Positions 21,494-34,024 of a stretch of 64,000 bases of DNA are shown here, in pieces. The translations under genes were made by a program, and so were the position numbers. The stretch is from Manihot esculenta (taxonomy: Eukaryota; Streptophyta; Magnoliopsida; Malpighiales; Euphorbiaceae). Within the stretch, counting starts at the first letter, position 1; each line of letters begins with the position of its first letter. Location of the stretch: assembly GCF_001659605.2 (NCBI RefSeq), contig NC_035162.2:29640153-29704152 (forward strand). Direction: 5' to 3'. The notes beneath the pieces were generated by a model that saw nothing but the letters and a program-made list of their open reading frames with translations, was not told the DNA's origin and searched no databases.

Positions 21494-23766
21494 TGTAACG
21501 ACCCGAAAATCGGACCGCTACCGGCGCTAGGATCCAGATCGGCTTAAGGCCGCCGGGACCCGTAGCAAGCCTGACATATAACCTGTAAACCTGTATAATC
21601 CCATACATGATCAACAACATGCATAAAAATTTAAACTTTTCTTTCATTTCTCATGCACCAACTCAACCTGAACATACATGTACATAGTCATGGTCATAAT
21701 CATGATCCCTCTGTGGGATCTCATAAATGCCCCAACGGGCGATACAACATGAGATGAGTTGGCTAACATCTGTATCATCAAATATCTAAGATCATGCATC
21801 AACAAGGGATTACAATATTCATAGGGTCAAGCACATCTATAACCTCAATATATCTCATTACATAACATACTGAAATCTCTTACATTACATCATAATACAT
21901 TTGTCATGTCCACAATCTAACTATTACATAGACATACTTCAAAACTCTGGCTAACCTTCTGGTCTACCCTGTACCTGCACATCTGGGGTTAGGGGAGAGG
22001 GGTGAGCTACAAAGCCCAGTGAGCAGAATAGTGGAAACAATATTTTAAAATTTCATGCTTTCATGGAATGCAACACATCACAACAAATCACATCTCGGAT
22101 GGTATTGTCACCGATAGTCCTCTACATAGTCCAACTGTGCCGGGACGTAGAATGGGTACAACCGGTCTTTCTCTTAACATAACATAACATAACAGACAGT
22201 CCAACTGTGCCAGGGACGTAGAATGGGTACAACCTGGACTTCCTCTTACATCGTGCCAGGGACGTAGAATGGGTACAACCTGGACTTCCATACCATATCA
22301 TGCCATAACATCATCATATCATATGAGGACTAAAGGATCATTCAATAACCAATCCACACCAACATCATAAATGCAATGCAACATATTCGTGAATACTAAT
22401 GCAGCAACCTACTATATCTCATGACATTCATGATGCATGGATCATGCTCAAAATTCATATTTTCTCTTATTTTAAAACTTAAGGTTTATTCCACTCACCT
22501 CTGGCTAGCTCTGGCAAACTCTGTAGTAGCTGGCTCACTGCTGGGGTCCTCGGTTCCTCGGGTCCGAACCTACACAGGTGGACTCCAATGAGGGACCAAA
22601 CATACATAAACATGACTCTAATATACTCCCCAAAAACCCCCAAAAACATCATGAAACAATCACATAAAAACATGTAAGAAATGGCTGAACAGGGCACTTT
22701 CGGCGGCAGGTTCGGCGGCCGAAACTCCCAGACAGAGACGAAACTCATGCATGTTCGGCGGCACCTTCGGCGGCCGAAAGTCCCAGACAGAGATGAAAGT
22801 CTCCTTTCGGGGGCAACTTCGGCAGCCGAAAGGCCTGCCTCCACAAGGGGGTTCGGCGGCCGAAAGTCCCTTCGGCGGCCGAACCTGGTTTCTCCCAGAA
22901 TGGCAGAAACTCAGCTCTCCTATGCACATTTCGCCTCCCAAGCTCAAATCATGCATACCACTCAACCAAAACATGCATACAAGCTCCTAGGGGCCTCAAA
23001 CAAGCATATACTCCAACTACAACACCTCAAACATACTCAAACATGCCACATTGCTCAAAAATCCCATAAAACCTAACATAGCTCAACTAACTTAAACATG
23101 CATTTCTACCCCATAAAACTCCATAAAACTTATTTAAAACATATAAGGAGCTTAAGATCGGCCCTTACCTCTTGAAGATCGAGAGGAAGACGACCTAAAC
23201 TTGGAGATCCACGAAAATGAGCTCCTGAGTTCCCAAAGCTCCAAAACTTGTTTCAAAAGTTCAAAATCTTCAATGCAAGCTTAAAACTCAAGAAAAATGG
23301 TGGGGATTTGAAGGAAAAACACTAGATCTGGGGAGAGGGAGGTCGGAAGCTAGCTATGGCCGAAAATGGGAGAAAGCTCGCCCATTTCGGCTAAGTGACC
23401 CTTTTATAGGTGGCTGGCCAGGCCACGTTCGGGGGCCGAAAGTGCTTCCGCATGCATGCCATGTTCGGCGGCCGAACTTGGCTTTCGGCGGCCGAACCTG
23501 AACTTCCCTCACTCATGCTTTCGGGGGCCTAACATGCCTCCAAAACGCATGCATGTTCGGCGGCCGAACTTGCCTTTCGGCGGCCGAACCTGGGTTTTCC
23601 TCCAAAGACTTTTCATGCAAAAACTCATTAAATTTTCATACCTAAAACCATGAAATACCTTAAAACATTTTATGAAAACATGTTTCTACCCTACTAGAGG
23701 CTTCCGACATCCGAGATTCCACCGGACGGTAGGAATTCCGATACCGGAGTCTAGCCGGGTATTACA
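21494..23766 (-). repeat. E 3' LTR (2273 bp)
   Basis: It is bounded by TGTAACG and ATTACA on the plus strand and followed by the PPT. It carries tandem units at 22126-22290, TTCGGCGGCCGAA clusters at 22690-22890 and 23425-23600, and a TATA box on the minus strand near 23400. It has 19 bases more than the 5' LTR in the palindrome cluster near 22855. Confidence 0.93.
22126..22290 (-). repeat. Tandem hairpin-like units in E 3' LTR
   Basis: Three partly degenerate units read GCCAGGGACGTAGAATGGG...ACCTGGAC on the plus strand, each bounded by CCAGG and CCTGG (the first reads CCGGG). The second copy of the array is at 29747-29911 in the 5' LTR. The core differs from D and I, but the bounding inverted pentamers are kept. 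Confidence 0.85.
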
Positions 23767-23784
23767 TTCTCCCCCCCTTAAGAA
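23767..23784 (-). promoter_or_regulatory. PPT of element E
   Basis: The minus strand reads TTCTTAAGGGGGGGAGAA immediately before the 3' LTR. Just upstream is the short inverted repeat ACATTCGGGGACGAATGT, also present in H. Confidence 0.9.
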
Positions 23785-23877
23785 CATTCGTCCCCGAATG
23801 TACCTCAACTAGCACACATAGCATGGCATAAAACATAACATACATACATAGCACATAAACACATAGGGATTCTAACC

Positions 23878-26800
23878 TTAAAAGAGATGAGGGTACTGCT
23901 GGAGCATAGACTCCCGTGTCTCCCAAGTGCATTCCTCTAAATTGTGGTGGTTCCACAGGACTTTCACCATCGGGATTTCCTTGTTTCTTAATTTTCTGAT
24001 CTGGGTGTCTATGATCTGTACTGGCTGTTCAACATAGGTGAGATCCTCTTGGACCCCCACATTAGGCTCACTAAGAACCTTGCTCGGATCTGACACAAAC
24101 TTCCTCAACATTGAAACATGGAAAACCGGATGGATTCTTTCCATTGAAGCAGGTAAATCCAGCTTGTACGACACATTCCCAATCTTTTGCAAGATTTCAA
24201 AGGGTCCGATGTATCGCGGGGCTAGTTTACCTTTCTTCCCGAAGCGAACCACTCCCTTCATTGGAGACACCTTGAGCAATACCAGATCCCCCTCCTGAAA
24301 CTCTAACTGTCTTCTGCGGATGTCTGCATAGCTCTTCTGTCTGCTGGCAGCAGTCTTGATTCTCTCTCTGATTATGGGTACCACCCTGCTGGTGATCTCT
24401 ACTAACTCAGGCCCTGCCAAGGCCTTTTCTCCAACTTCCTCCCAGCAAACAGGTGATCTGCACTTCCTTCCGTACAAAGCTTCATATGGAGCCATCCCGA
24501 TGCTAGCATGATGGCTGTTGTTGTAGGCAAACTCCACCAAAGGTAGATGCTGCCGCCAAGAACCGCCAAAGTCCAGCACACACATTCTAAGCATATCCTC
24601 GATAGTCTGGATGGTCCTTTCGGACTGTCCGTCCGTCTGGGGGTGGAAGGCAGTACTGAAATCCAACCTAGTACCCATGGCATTCTGCAGACTCCGCCAA
24701 AATCTGGAGGTGAACTGGGGCCCTCTATCAGACACTATCGAAACAGGAACCCCATGCAGCCTGACGATCTCATCCACATATACCTGTGCCAACTTGTCCA
24801 CAGAGTAGCCACTCCTGACAGGAATGAAGTGAGCTGATTTGGTGAGTCTGTCCACAATCACCCATATGGAGTCCACTCTGTTGGACGCCGCCGGTAACCC
24901 CACTACGAAGTCCATAGCTATATTCTCCCATTTCCACTCTGGAATAGGTAGCGGGTTAAGCATTCCAGCCGGCTTCTGATGTTCCAGCTTCACCCTCTGA
25001 CACACTTCGCAGGCTGACACAAACTGTGCCACTTCTTTCTTCATAGCTGGCCACCAATAAACCTTCTTTAGATCTTGATACATCTTGGTGGCTCCGGGGT
25101 GAATGCTGTATCTTGCATTATGAGCCTCTCTCATAATGTCTCCTTTTAACCCTATGTCATCTGGCACACATAGTCTGCTCCCATAGCGGAGGATCCCCTT
25201 ACTGTCGAATCTGAACTCACTATCATTGCCTGACTGAACAGTCCTGGCAATCTTCACTAACTCCGGGTCCTCATGCTGTTTCTGAGCCACCTGCTCCAGA
25301 AACACGGGTGCCACTCTCATCTGGGCCACCAAGGCGCCTGTACCAGATAACTCCATCTGTAGACCTTCCTCAATAAGCTTGTAGAACTCCTTCACCACTG
25401 GCCTCCTCTCTGCCGATATGTGGGATAAACTACCGAGTGATTTCCGGCTTAAGGCGTCTGCCACAACATTCGCCTTACCCGGATGGTACTGAATCTTGCA
25501 ATCGTAGTCACTCAGCAGCTCCACCCATCTCCTCTGTCTCAAATTCAAATCTCTTTGACTCAGGATGTACTACAGGCTTTTATGATCCGTGAAGATCTCA
25601 CATTTTACCCCATAGAGGTAGTGCCTCCACATCTTGAGTGCAAAGATTACTGCTGCCATCTCCAGGTCATGTGTGGGGTAATTCAACTCATGCTTCTTCA
25701 GCTGCCTAGAAGCATAAGCGATCACCCTCTCATTCTGCATTAGTACACAACCCAGTCCCACACGGGATGCATCACAAAAGACCGTAAAGTCCTCATCACT
25801 GGATGGCAGAGCTAACACTGGCGCTGAAGTCAACCTCTTCTTAAGCTCTTCAAAACTCTCTTCGCACTGGTCGGTCCACAGAAATTTCTGATTCTTCTTG
25901 GTTAACCTGGTCAGAGGAGCTGCTATATTTGAGAAGTCCTGAACGAACCTCCTGTAGTAACCTGCCAAACCCAAGAAACTTCTAATCTCTGTCACTGAAG
26001 TGGGCTAGGCCAGTTAGCCACAGTTTCTGTCTTCTTGGGGTCTACCTCTATCCCATTCTCTGACACTACATGCCCCAAGAACGAAATGCTCCTCAGCCAG
26101 AACTCACATTTAGAGAACTTGGCATACAAGCCATGTTCCCTCAAGGTCTGTAAGACCAACCGTAGATGATGGGCATGCTCCTCTGCATTCCTGGAATACA
26201 CTAAGATATCATCTATGAAGACAATAACGAAGTGATCCAGGTACTGGCTAAACACTCTGTTCATGAGATCCATGAATGCTGCAGGGGCGTTGGTTAACCC
26301 GAACGGCATTACAAGGAACTCAAAATGCCCATATCTAATCCTGAAAGCTGTGTTCTTCACATCTTCATCCCTTATCCTTAGCTGATGGTACCCCGATCTC
26401 AGATCTATTTTGGAGAAACAACCCGCTCCTGATAGCTGGTCGAATAGATCATCGATCCTTGGCAGAGGGTACCTATTCTTGGTAGTGACTTTGTTCAACT
26501 GCCTGTAGTCGATACAAAGTCTAAGGGATCCATCCTTCTTCCTCACAAATAAGACCGGAGCACCCCAAGGTGAGGTACTCTGTCGGATGAAACCCTTTTC
26601 TACCAGCTCTTGCAACTGCTCTTTCAACTCCTTTAACTCGGCTGGGGCCATCCTGTAGGGAGGGATAGAGATCGGTCTAGTTCCAGGCACCAACTCTATC
26701 TCGAACTCTATCTCCCTAGCAGGTGGTAATCCTGGAAGCTCATCCGGAAAAACATCCTGAAACCCTCTGACAACTGGCACCGAGGCCGGCTCCCTGACCT

Positions 26801-28844
26801 GACTGTCTAGCTCTCTCACATGAGCTAAGTACCCCTGACATCCCTTCCTAAGCAACCTACGAGCCTGAAGAGCTGATATCAGACCTCTAGGTGTGCCCCT
26901 CTTGTCTCCTCTAAAGACGACCTCTGACCCGTTCTGATCTCTGAACCTGACTACCTTGTCCCTGCAGTCCAAGGTAGCACCATGGGTAGATAGCCAATCC
27001 ATCCCTAGAATGACGTCAAAGTCTGTCAAATCTAGAACCACAAGGTCGGCGGAGAGGCATCTTCCCTCAATAAAAACTGGACTGTACTGGCAGACTGACA
27101 CTGCCACTGACGGGTCACACTTGGGTCCACTGACCCATAGGGGACACTCTAACCCAGAGACTATCAAACCCAACCTCTCAACGGCTCTCGGAGCAATAAA
27201 TGAATGAGATGCACCCGGGTCCATTAATGCATACACATCAAAACACCCAATGACGAGATTACCTGACACCACGGTGTTGGATGTGTTAGCCTCCTGCTGA
27301 GTCATGGTGAAGATCCTGGCTGGAGCTGATGGACCTTCACCTCGGGAACCAGAAGAAGAGGCTGCCCCTCTCCCTCTACCTCTGCCACTGCCCTGAGTTG
27401 TGGCTGGAACTGCTGGCTGTGCCACACTACCAGAAGCTGTCTGCTGGGGCTGGCCCATAAAAGGCGCTCTAGGACAATCCCGAGCCATGTGTCCCTCCTG
27501 TCCACATCTGAAACATGTATTAGTCCCAGCCCGACACACTCCCCTGTGCGGTCTTCCACATCTCTGGCACTCTGTACCATCTGAGCCTGAGCTCGAGCCA
27601 CCGCCAAATCCCAGACCGGATTTCAACTTGTTCCAAAACTTATTCTTCTTCGACTTCCTGGTGGTGTTATCCCACCTCTTCTTTCCTGAGCTCTGAGAAG
27701 AGAAACCTGGTCCTCCTCTACCTGGGGTCTTAACCCCTGAAGACTGGGTCACTGACTGCTTCACTGACCCCTCAACTATAGCACTTGCTTCCATTCTTCG
27801 AGCCATATCCACCACAGTGTGGAAACTTTCTCTCTCAGCTGACTGAATCAATGAGGAGTACCTGGAATGCAGCTTCATAACATACCTCTTGGCTTTCTTC
27901 GTATCTGTATCTAGAGCTTGCCCTGAGAAAGGCAATAGCTCCAAGAATTTATCCGTGAACTCCTCTACACCCATATGCTCTGACTGCCTCAGTTGCTCAA
28001 ACTCAATCATCTTCAGTTCTCTGGAACTGTCTGGAAAAGCCCATCCAGCGAACTCATTCGCAAATTCTTCCCATGTCATACCGTCTAGTCTTGGGTCCAC
28101 ATAACACTTGAACCATTCCCGTGCCTTCTTGCACTTTAGAGTGAACCCTGCCATCTGAATGGCCCTGCTGTCACTAGCCCCTAGCTCATCAGTTATTGTC
28201 TTCACCACTCTCAGATACTCAAAGGGGTCATCCCCTGACTTGTATTTGGGAGCATCTAGCTTGAGGTAATCTGTCATCTTTACCTTGCTCCCATCAGCTG
28301 AGCTAGGTCTAGGAGGTTGAGTAACTGGGGCTGCTGGTTCTGTAGGTGGTGGAGGTGGAGGTGCAGCATTCCCCGAGGTGGGGTTTGCCGGGTTTGGATA
28401 GAAGGGTGAGGGTGGATAAGCTGGGTACTGTGTATAAGGTGGATAGGGCATGTAGGTAGGGTAGGGGTTAAAGCTGGAGTAATCCGATGTACCTCCCATC
28501 GGATACCCTGAACCCTGTGGGAAAGGTGGGTAATGGGGTGGAAAACCATACCCCGAGGCCTGAACGCCTCCCTGAGACTCCCCTGTCCCTTCTTCCTCCA
28601 TGCTCACATCCAGGTTCCCATCCCTCCTCTTTTCCTCTTCTGTAACCTCCCTCACTCCTGAGGAACTTCCTCCTCTATCAGTCCCCCTTCTGCTAACATC
28701 AAAAGACCTTCTAGGGTCCCTTGACACTCTTTCTCTGTTGGCTCTACAAGACATTGCCCTAGGCAATGTGGGAGGACGGGCGCTCGTGCCCTCATCCTCA
28801 GGTGGCACTCCAGTCAATCGTGCAGATCGACGAGTTCCTCTCAT
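23878..28844 (-). pseudogene. E gag-pol, one frameshift and one stop
   Basis: The likely start is the ATG at 28842-28844 ([10 protein letters not shown]), just after an acceptor-like TTTTTCAG, as in element I; the longer open frame to 28877 is probably not used. Order: Pro/Tyr-rich N terminus, Retrotrans_gag-type capsid (~28000-28250), CCHC knuckle [14 protein letters not shown] (~27470-27515), protease DPGAS (~27215), RT with FIDDILVYS (~26205-26225), RNase H with [10 protein letters not shown] (~25770), integrase HHCC and DDE (25150-24580) and a chromodomain-like tail. A one-base deletion at ~26004 shifts frame between RT and RNase H. TAG at 25570-25572 replaces CAG. All catalytic motifs I can see are otherwise kept. 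Confidence 0.93.
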
Positions 28845-29097
28845 CTTGTTTTCTGAAAAACAGTACACATCATACAAACATCAGCATCATATGGTTCATG
28901 TGGGCACACATGAACCCTCATCACCTATACATAATTCATATCATAGCATTAATGCACATGCATATTATCATGGCATTTCACATCATCATACAAGACAGGA
29001 CTCAACATCCTATCCTAGTGGACATGACCTTCCTATTGTGCTTGACCTTCTAGAACATCTATGAGCCCGACACTCTAGGTCCGATCCTATGAACCTA
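28845..29097 (-). promoter_or_regulatory. E leader between PBS and gag
   Basis: This non-coding stretch of ~250 bases lies downstream of the PBS on the minus strand. It ends in TACTGTTTTTCAG (AG complement at 28853-28854), eight bases before the gag ATG: a polypyrimidine tract plus AG that looks like a 3' splice site. The same arrangement occurs in D, H and I. Confidence 0.6.
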
Positions 29098-29111
29098 GGG
29101 CTCTGATACCA
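29098..29111 (-). promoter_or_regulatory. PBS of element E (initiator tRNA-Met)
   Basis: The minus strand reads TGGTATCAGAGCCC three bases inside the 5' LTR end, the usual complement of plant initiator tRNA-Met in gypsy and copia elements. Confidence 0.92.
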
Positions 29112-29114
29112 TTC

Positions 29115-31368
29115 TGTAACGACCCGAAAATCGGACCGCTACCGGCGCTAGGATCCAGATCGGCTTAAGGCCGCCGGGACCCGTAGCAAGCCTGACATAT
29201 AACATGTAAACCTGTATAATCCCATACATGATCAACAACATGCATAAAAATTTAAACTTTTCTTTCATTTCTCATGCACCAACTCAACCTGAACATACAT
29301 GTACATAGTCATGGTCATAATCATGATCCCTCTGTGGGATCTCATAAATGCCCCAACGGGCGATACAACATGAGATGAGTTGGCTAACATCTGTATCATC
29401 AAATATCTAAGATCATGCATCAACAAGGGATTACAATATTCATAGGGTCAAGCACATCTATAACCTCAATATATCTCATTACATAACATACTGAAATCTC
29501 TTACATTACATCATAATACATTTGTCATGTCCACAATCTAACTATTACATAGACATACTTCAAAACTCTGGCTAACCTTTTGGTCTACCCTGTACCTGCA
29601 CATCTGGGGTTAGGGGAGAGGGGTGAGCTACAAAGCCCAGTGAGCAGAATAGTGTAAACAATATTTTAAAATTTCATGCTTTCATGGAATGCAACACATC
29701 ACAACAAATCACATCTCGGATGGTATTGTCACCGATAGTCCTCTACATAGTCCAACTGTGCCGGGACGTAGAATGGGTACAACCGGTCTTTCTCTTAACA
29801 TAACATAACATATCATACAGTCCAACTGTGCCAGGGACGTAGAATGGGTACAACCTGGACTTCCTCTTACATCGTGCCAGGGACGTAGAATGGGTACAAC
29901 CTGGACTTCCATACCATATCATGCCATAACATCATCATATCATATGAGGACTAAAGGATCATTCAATAACCAATCCACATCAACATCATAAATGCAATGC
30001 AACATATTCGTGAATACTAATGCAGCAACCTACTATATCTCATGACATTCATGATGCATGGATCATGCTCAAAATTCATATTTTCACTTATTTTAAAACT
30101 TAAGGTTTATTCCACTCACCTCTGGCTAGCTCTGACAAACTCTGTAGCAGCTGGCTCACTGCTGGGGTCCTCGGTTCCTCGGGTCCGAACCTACACAGGT
30201 GGACTCCAATGAGGGACCAAACATACATAAACATGACTCTAATATACTCCCCAAAAACCCCCTAAAACATCATGAAACAATCACATAAAAACATGCAAGA
30301 AATGGCTGAACAGGGCACTTTCGGCGGCAGGTTCGGCGGCCGAAACTCCCAGACAGAGACGAAACTCATGCATGTTCGGCGGCACCTTCGGCGGCCGAAA
30401 GTCCCAGACAGAGACGAAAGTCTCCTTTTGGGGGCAACTTCGGCAGCCGAAAGGCCTGCCTCCACAAGGGGGTTCGGCGGCCGAACCTGGTTTCTCCCAG
30501 AATGGCAGAAACTCAGCTCTCCTATGCACATTTCGCCTCCCAAGCTCAAATCATGCATACCACTCAACCAAAACATGCATACAAGCTCCTAGGGGCCTCA
30601 AACAAGCATATACTCCAACTACAACACCTCAAACATACTCAAACATGCCACATTGCTCAAAAATCCCATAAAACCTAACATAGCTCAACTAACTTAAACA
30701 TGCATTTCTACCCCATAAAACTCCATAAAACTTATTTAAAACATATAAGGAGCTTAAGATCGGCCCTTACCTCTTGAAGATCGAGAGGAAGACGACCTAA
30801 ACTTGGAGATCCACGAAAATGAGCTCCTGAGTTCCCAAAGCTCCAAAACTTGTTTCAAAAGTTCAAAATCTTCAATGCAAGCTTAAAACTCAAGAAAAAT
30901 GGTGGGGATTTGAAGGAAAAACACTAGATCTGGGGAGAGGGAGGTCGGAAGCTAGCTATGGCCGAAAATGGGAGAAAGCTCGCCCATTTCGGCTAAGTGA
31001 CCCTTTTATAGGTGGCTGGCCAGGCCACGTTCGGGGGTCGAAAGTGCTTCCGCATGCATGCCATGTTCGGCGGCCGAACTTGGCTTTCGGCGGCCGAACC
31101 TGAACTTCCCTCACTCATGCTCTCGGGGGCCTAACGTGCCTCCAAAACGCATGCATGTTCGGCGGCCGAACTTGCCTTTCGGCGGCCGAACCTGGGTTTT
31201 CCTCCAAAGACTTTTCATGCAAAAACTCATTAAATTTTCATACCTAAAACCATGAAATACCTTAAAACATTTTATGAAAACATGTTTCTACCCTACTAGA
31301 GGCTTCCGACATCCGAGATTCCACCGGACGGTAGGAATTCCGATACCGGAGTCTAGCCGGGTATTACA
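29115..31368 (-). repeat. E 5' LTR (2254 bp)
   Basis: Nearly identical to 21494-23766. On the minus strand the order is LTR start at 31368, palindrome-rich U3 (31040-31190), TATA box complement CTTTTATA at 31003-31010, donor-like AAGAGGTAAG (GT complement at 30769-30770), palindrome cluster (30310-30490), acceptor-like GTGTAG (30191-30196), donor-like GAGGTGAGTGG (30113-30123), tandem units (29747-29911) and a CCCCAG acceptor-like site near 29605. Confidence 0.93.
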
Positions 31369-31373
31369 AAGTT

Positions 31374-31420
31374 GATCTGGATCCTAGCGCCGGTAGCGGT
31401 CCAGTTTCCGGGTCATTATA
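31374..31420 (+). repeat. D 5' LTR, last 47 bases
   Basis: This completes the D 5' LTR after E and ends GGTCATTATA where intact family members have GTCGTTACA; it is directly followed by the PBS. Confidence 0.85.
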
Positions 31421-31423
31421 GAG

Positions 31424-31437
31424 TGGTATCAGAGCCC
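31424..31437 (+). promoter_or_regulatory. PBS of element D (initiator tRNA-Met)
   Basis: TGGTATCAGAGCCC lies three bases after the LTR end, as in E, H and I. Confidence 0.9.
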
Positions 31438-31682
31438 TAGGTTCATATGGTCGGACCTAGAGAGTGTTGGGCTCATAGAGGTCACGAAAGGGCAAGCACA
31501 ATAGGAAAAATCATGTCCACTAGGATAGGATATAGAGTCATGTCTTGATGATGATGTGAAATGCCATGACTATATGCATGCGCATTAATGATATGTGATG
31601 TATGTGATGCGGGTTCATGTGCTTCCACATGAACCATATGATGCTAATGTTTATGTGTATATGTTGTTTTTCAGAAAATAGA
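31438..31682 (+). promoter_or_regulatory. D leader between PBS and gag
   Basis: This non-coding leader ends in GTTGTTTTTCAG (AG at 31673-31674), eight bases before the gag ATG. It matches the acceptor-like site found at the same place in E, H and I. Confidence 0.55.
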
Positions 31683-32219
31683 ATGCGAGGCACTTGTCGA
31701 TCTGCTGGATCGACTGGAGTTCCACCTATGAGGGAAGGTATGGATACCTCTCCCCCTGCTCTGCCGAGAGCACAGTCGTGTAGAGTCAGCAGATGGTAAA
31801 CATCAAGGGACCCTAAAAGGTCTTTTGATGTAATTAGAGGAGGAATGGATCCAAGAAGGATGTCAGTTGACGTGAGGGTAGTAGAGATGGATGTTCAGAG
31901 AAGAGATGAAAGCTTGGGAGTAGGTGTGCCAGAAGAGAGTATAAGGGAGTCGCAAAAAGGCACTCAGACCTCGGGTTCTATAACCCCGGGTACAGGGAGA
32001 ATTGATCCCTCATCTTTGAGTGCAGCCCCCATAAGAAGTATAAAGTGGGGCAGAGGCCTCACAAAATCGAGGAAGAATAAGTTCTGGAAAAGGTTGAAGT
32101 CTAGTCTGGGATTAGGTGGTGGCTCGAGCTTCGGTTCAGATAGTTCTAGATGCATGAGGTGTGGAAGGCCGCACAAAGGGGTTTGTCGGATTGGGACCAC
32201 AGCCTGCTTCAGATGCGGA
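31683..32219 (+). pseudogene. D gag remnant, capsid deleted
   Basis: It starts ATG (MRGTCRSAG) and has a stop at 31797-31799. A second frame then carries the N-terminal acidic part and the basic SRKNKFWKRLKSSLGLGGG stretch. About 800 bases present in H between these parts, the whole capsid domain, are missing. The remnant ends inside the zinc knuckle (CFRCG) where G inserted, and the other half (QEGHMAREC) continues at 48945. The terminal bases GCGGA (32215-32219) are the target duplication of G. Confidence 0.85.
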
Positions 32220-32401
32220 TGACTCGCAGTTGTCGAAGCCGGGCAAAAATAACCTTTTTAGTTATCAATAATTTTACAACTGCAGATAGTGGTAAAGGAT
32301 CGAATCCACAAAGAATTGTAAACTTATATATTTTTCTCAACAAAACCAAGAGATCAAATTGAATGAGAAACTAAAAGCAAGTAACTAAAAGCGGAACAAA
32401 A
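32220..32401 (-). repeat. G 3' LTR stub
   Basis: It matches the first ~180 bases of the G LTR at 34048 and then jumps directly into the gag C-terminal coding region. This is the distal end of an internal deletion that removed pol and the U3 of this LTR. Confidence 0.85.
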
Positions 32402-32403
32402 GT

Positions 32404-33996
32404 TCAGTGTTGCGCAGGAATGGCTTTAGATGGGGCTCGGCTGGCTGACTTAGGTGAGGGTTGCGCAGGAGTTGTCTCAGTTTGCGTAGGGGTGGTCTCA
32501 GATTGCGCAGGCTCTTGTGCAACTTGCTTCTCTTCCTCGAATCTAGCATCTTGAAGTTCTTTCCCACTTCTCAAGGTGATGGCACTCACATTCTGTCTAG
32601 GGTTAGTTTCAGTTTGGGAAGGGAGCTTACCTTGGGATTCAGATTTACTCATTAGCTGTCCCACCTGTTGTTGGAGAGTTTGCACAGAGTTTGTAAGTGT
32701 CTCTATCATTCTTTCAAAGTGCTGATTGGAATTTGAAGGTGTTGGTTAGGCCTGATTCTTGTGGTAGTTCTAATAGTTCTGATTATTGTTGGCCCTTCTG
32801 TAGCTGAAATTGGGATGGTCTCTCCAGTCTAGATTGTATGTGTTGGAATATGGATCATGTCTAGGCTGGTTGTTATATCCTCCAATGGCATTATCTTGCA
32901 TGTTGTCTTCTTGAAGAGTAGGACATTGATCAGTTGGGTGGCCTACATAAGAACAGATCCCACATGGCCTAGGCGGCTGGGCTACTTGAATCTGTTGAAC
33001 CAATCCTATGGCAAAATCTTTCATAACAGATGTCAGTTTAGAAATAGAAGGTGAACTTACCTCATTGACTCCTCTATGCAGTTGCTTTTCTTCTCCATAT
33101 TGCCTAGATGAGGCTGCAAGTGTTGAGATCAACTCTCTCATCTCTCTAGGTGTCTTGTCTGCAATGGATCCTCCACAAGCTACATCAATGAACTTTCTTT
33201 CTGATGAGAGCAATCCTCCATAGAAGAACTCTATGAGGGACTTATCTGACATATCATGTTGTGGACAACCTGTACACAGTCTTTCAAACCTTTCCCAATA
33301 ATCATATAAATCCTCAGTTGGTTTCTGTCTTATGCTAGTGATTTCTCTTATTATGCCAATGGCTTTAGATGTTGGGAAATATTTTTTCAGAAAAGTTATA
33401 ACCATATCATCCCAAGAAGTGATAGATCCAGGTGGCAAATAAAATAACCAATCCTTAGCATAGTCATCTAATGAAAAAGGAAAAGCTCTTAACTTAACAT
33501 GATCTTCAGAAATATCTTGAGGTCTCATAGATGAACAGACAATATTGAACTCTTTCAATTGCTTGTGTGGATTTTCATTTTGCAAACCTCTAAATTTAGG
33601 AAGAAGATGGATCAAACCTATTTTCAATTCAAAGGGAACTGTCAGAGGTGGATAGGTGATGCAAAGTGGTGCTTGATCGCCTACAGGTGTTGCCAATTCT
33701 CTCATGGTTCTTTCTCTTGGCATTGGAGCTCTAATGGCTGGATTTTCTTGAATTATTTGGTCATGGACAGCCTGTCCATTTTGGGCAGCATGTTGTGCAT
33801 TAGGTTCAGGCATTGGTGCGGCTTGATGGTGTGTTCCGGTGGTGTTCAGATGGTGGTCTGCGCAAGAAGCTCCTTCAGGCACAGGTGTGGCTTCAGTTGG
33901 GTGTTCTGGCGCAGTGGCTTGCTTTCCTAGTCTCCTGATATTGCGTTCAATTTTCAGATCGTAAGGCAGAGTGTCCCAACGTTCAGATCTGGTCAT
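32404..33996 (-). pseudogene. G gag (Athila/Tat-like), truncated
   Basis: The main frame starts at the ATG at 33994-33996 and stays open for 408 codons. An N-terminal Pro/Ala/Gln-rich part is followed by a capsid-type region (~residues 125-290, including LRAFPFSLDDYAKDWLFYLP and EDLYDYWERFERLC) and a zinc knuckle CGICSYVGHPTDQC (~residues 344-357, C-x2-C-x4-H-x4-C). A TAG-type stop and short gap separate the C-terminal frame (32404-32709), which has the QTLQQQVGQL coiled segment and SAITLRSGKEL, a conserved Athila/Tat Gag motif. Gag packages genomic RNA. No protease or pol follows, so mobilisation would need another element. Confidence 0.85.
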
Positions 33997-34024
33997 GAAA
34001 GAAAAATAAACAAGTTAGAACAAT

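Larger units (their letters stand above)
21494..31368 (-). mobile_element. Chromovirus E, near-intact (9875 bp)
   Basis: E runs from TGTAACGACCCG to CGGGTATTACA on the plus strand and is flanked by AAGTC (21489-21493) and AAGTT (31369-31373). The uninterrupted D LTR reads AAGTCGATC, so the right copy has one mutation. It carries two LTRs differing by a 19-base indel and roughly fifteen substitutions by eye, a PBS, one gag-pol with a single frameshift and a single stop, and a PPT. It is the second best preserved chromovirus here. Confidence 0.93.

Noticed and set aside
21494..21540. GTAACGACCCGAAAATCGG block as a possible riboswitch or structured RNA
   Set aside because: It is simply the LTR terminus of the chromovirus family, found at every copy end (C, D, E, F, H, I).
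22479..23076. Several Arg/Pro-rich frames of 80-130 codons on both strands over the GC-rich part of the LTR
   Set aside because: They are read from the TTCGGCGGCCGAA palindrome clusters, appear in many frames at once and do not hold a consistent protein between LTR copies.
28845..28877. Upstream in-frame ATG giving an 11-residue longer gag in E
   Set aside because: It precedes the acceptor-like CAG, while I has only the downstream ATG and D and E share it.
31990..32110. Possible host gene fragment between E and G
   Set aside because: The basic SRKNKFWKRLK stretch matches the same place in Gag of H, E and I, so it belongs to D.
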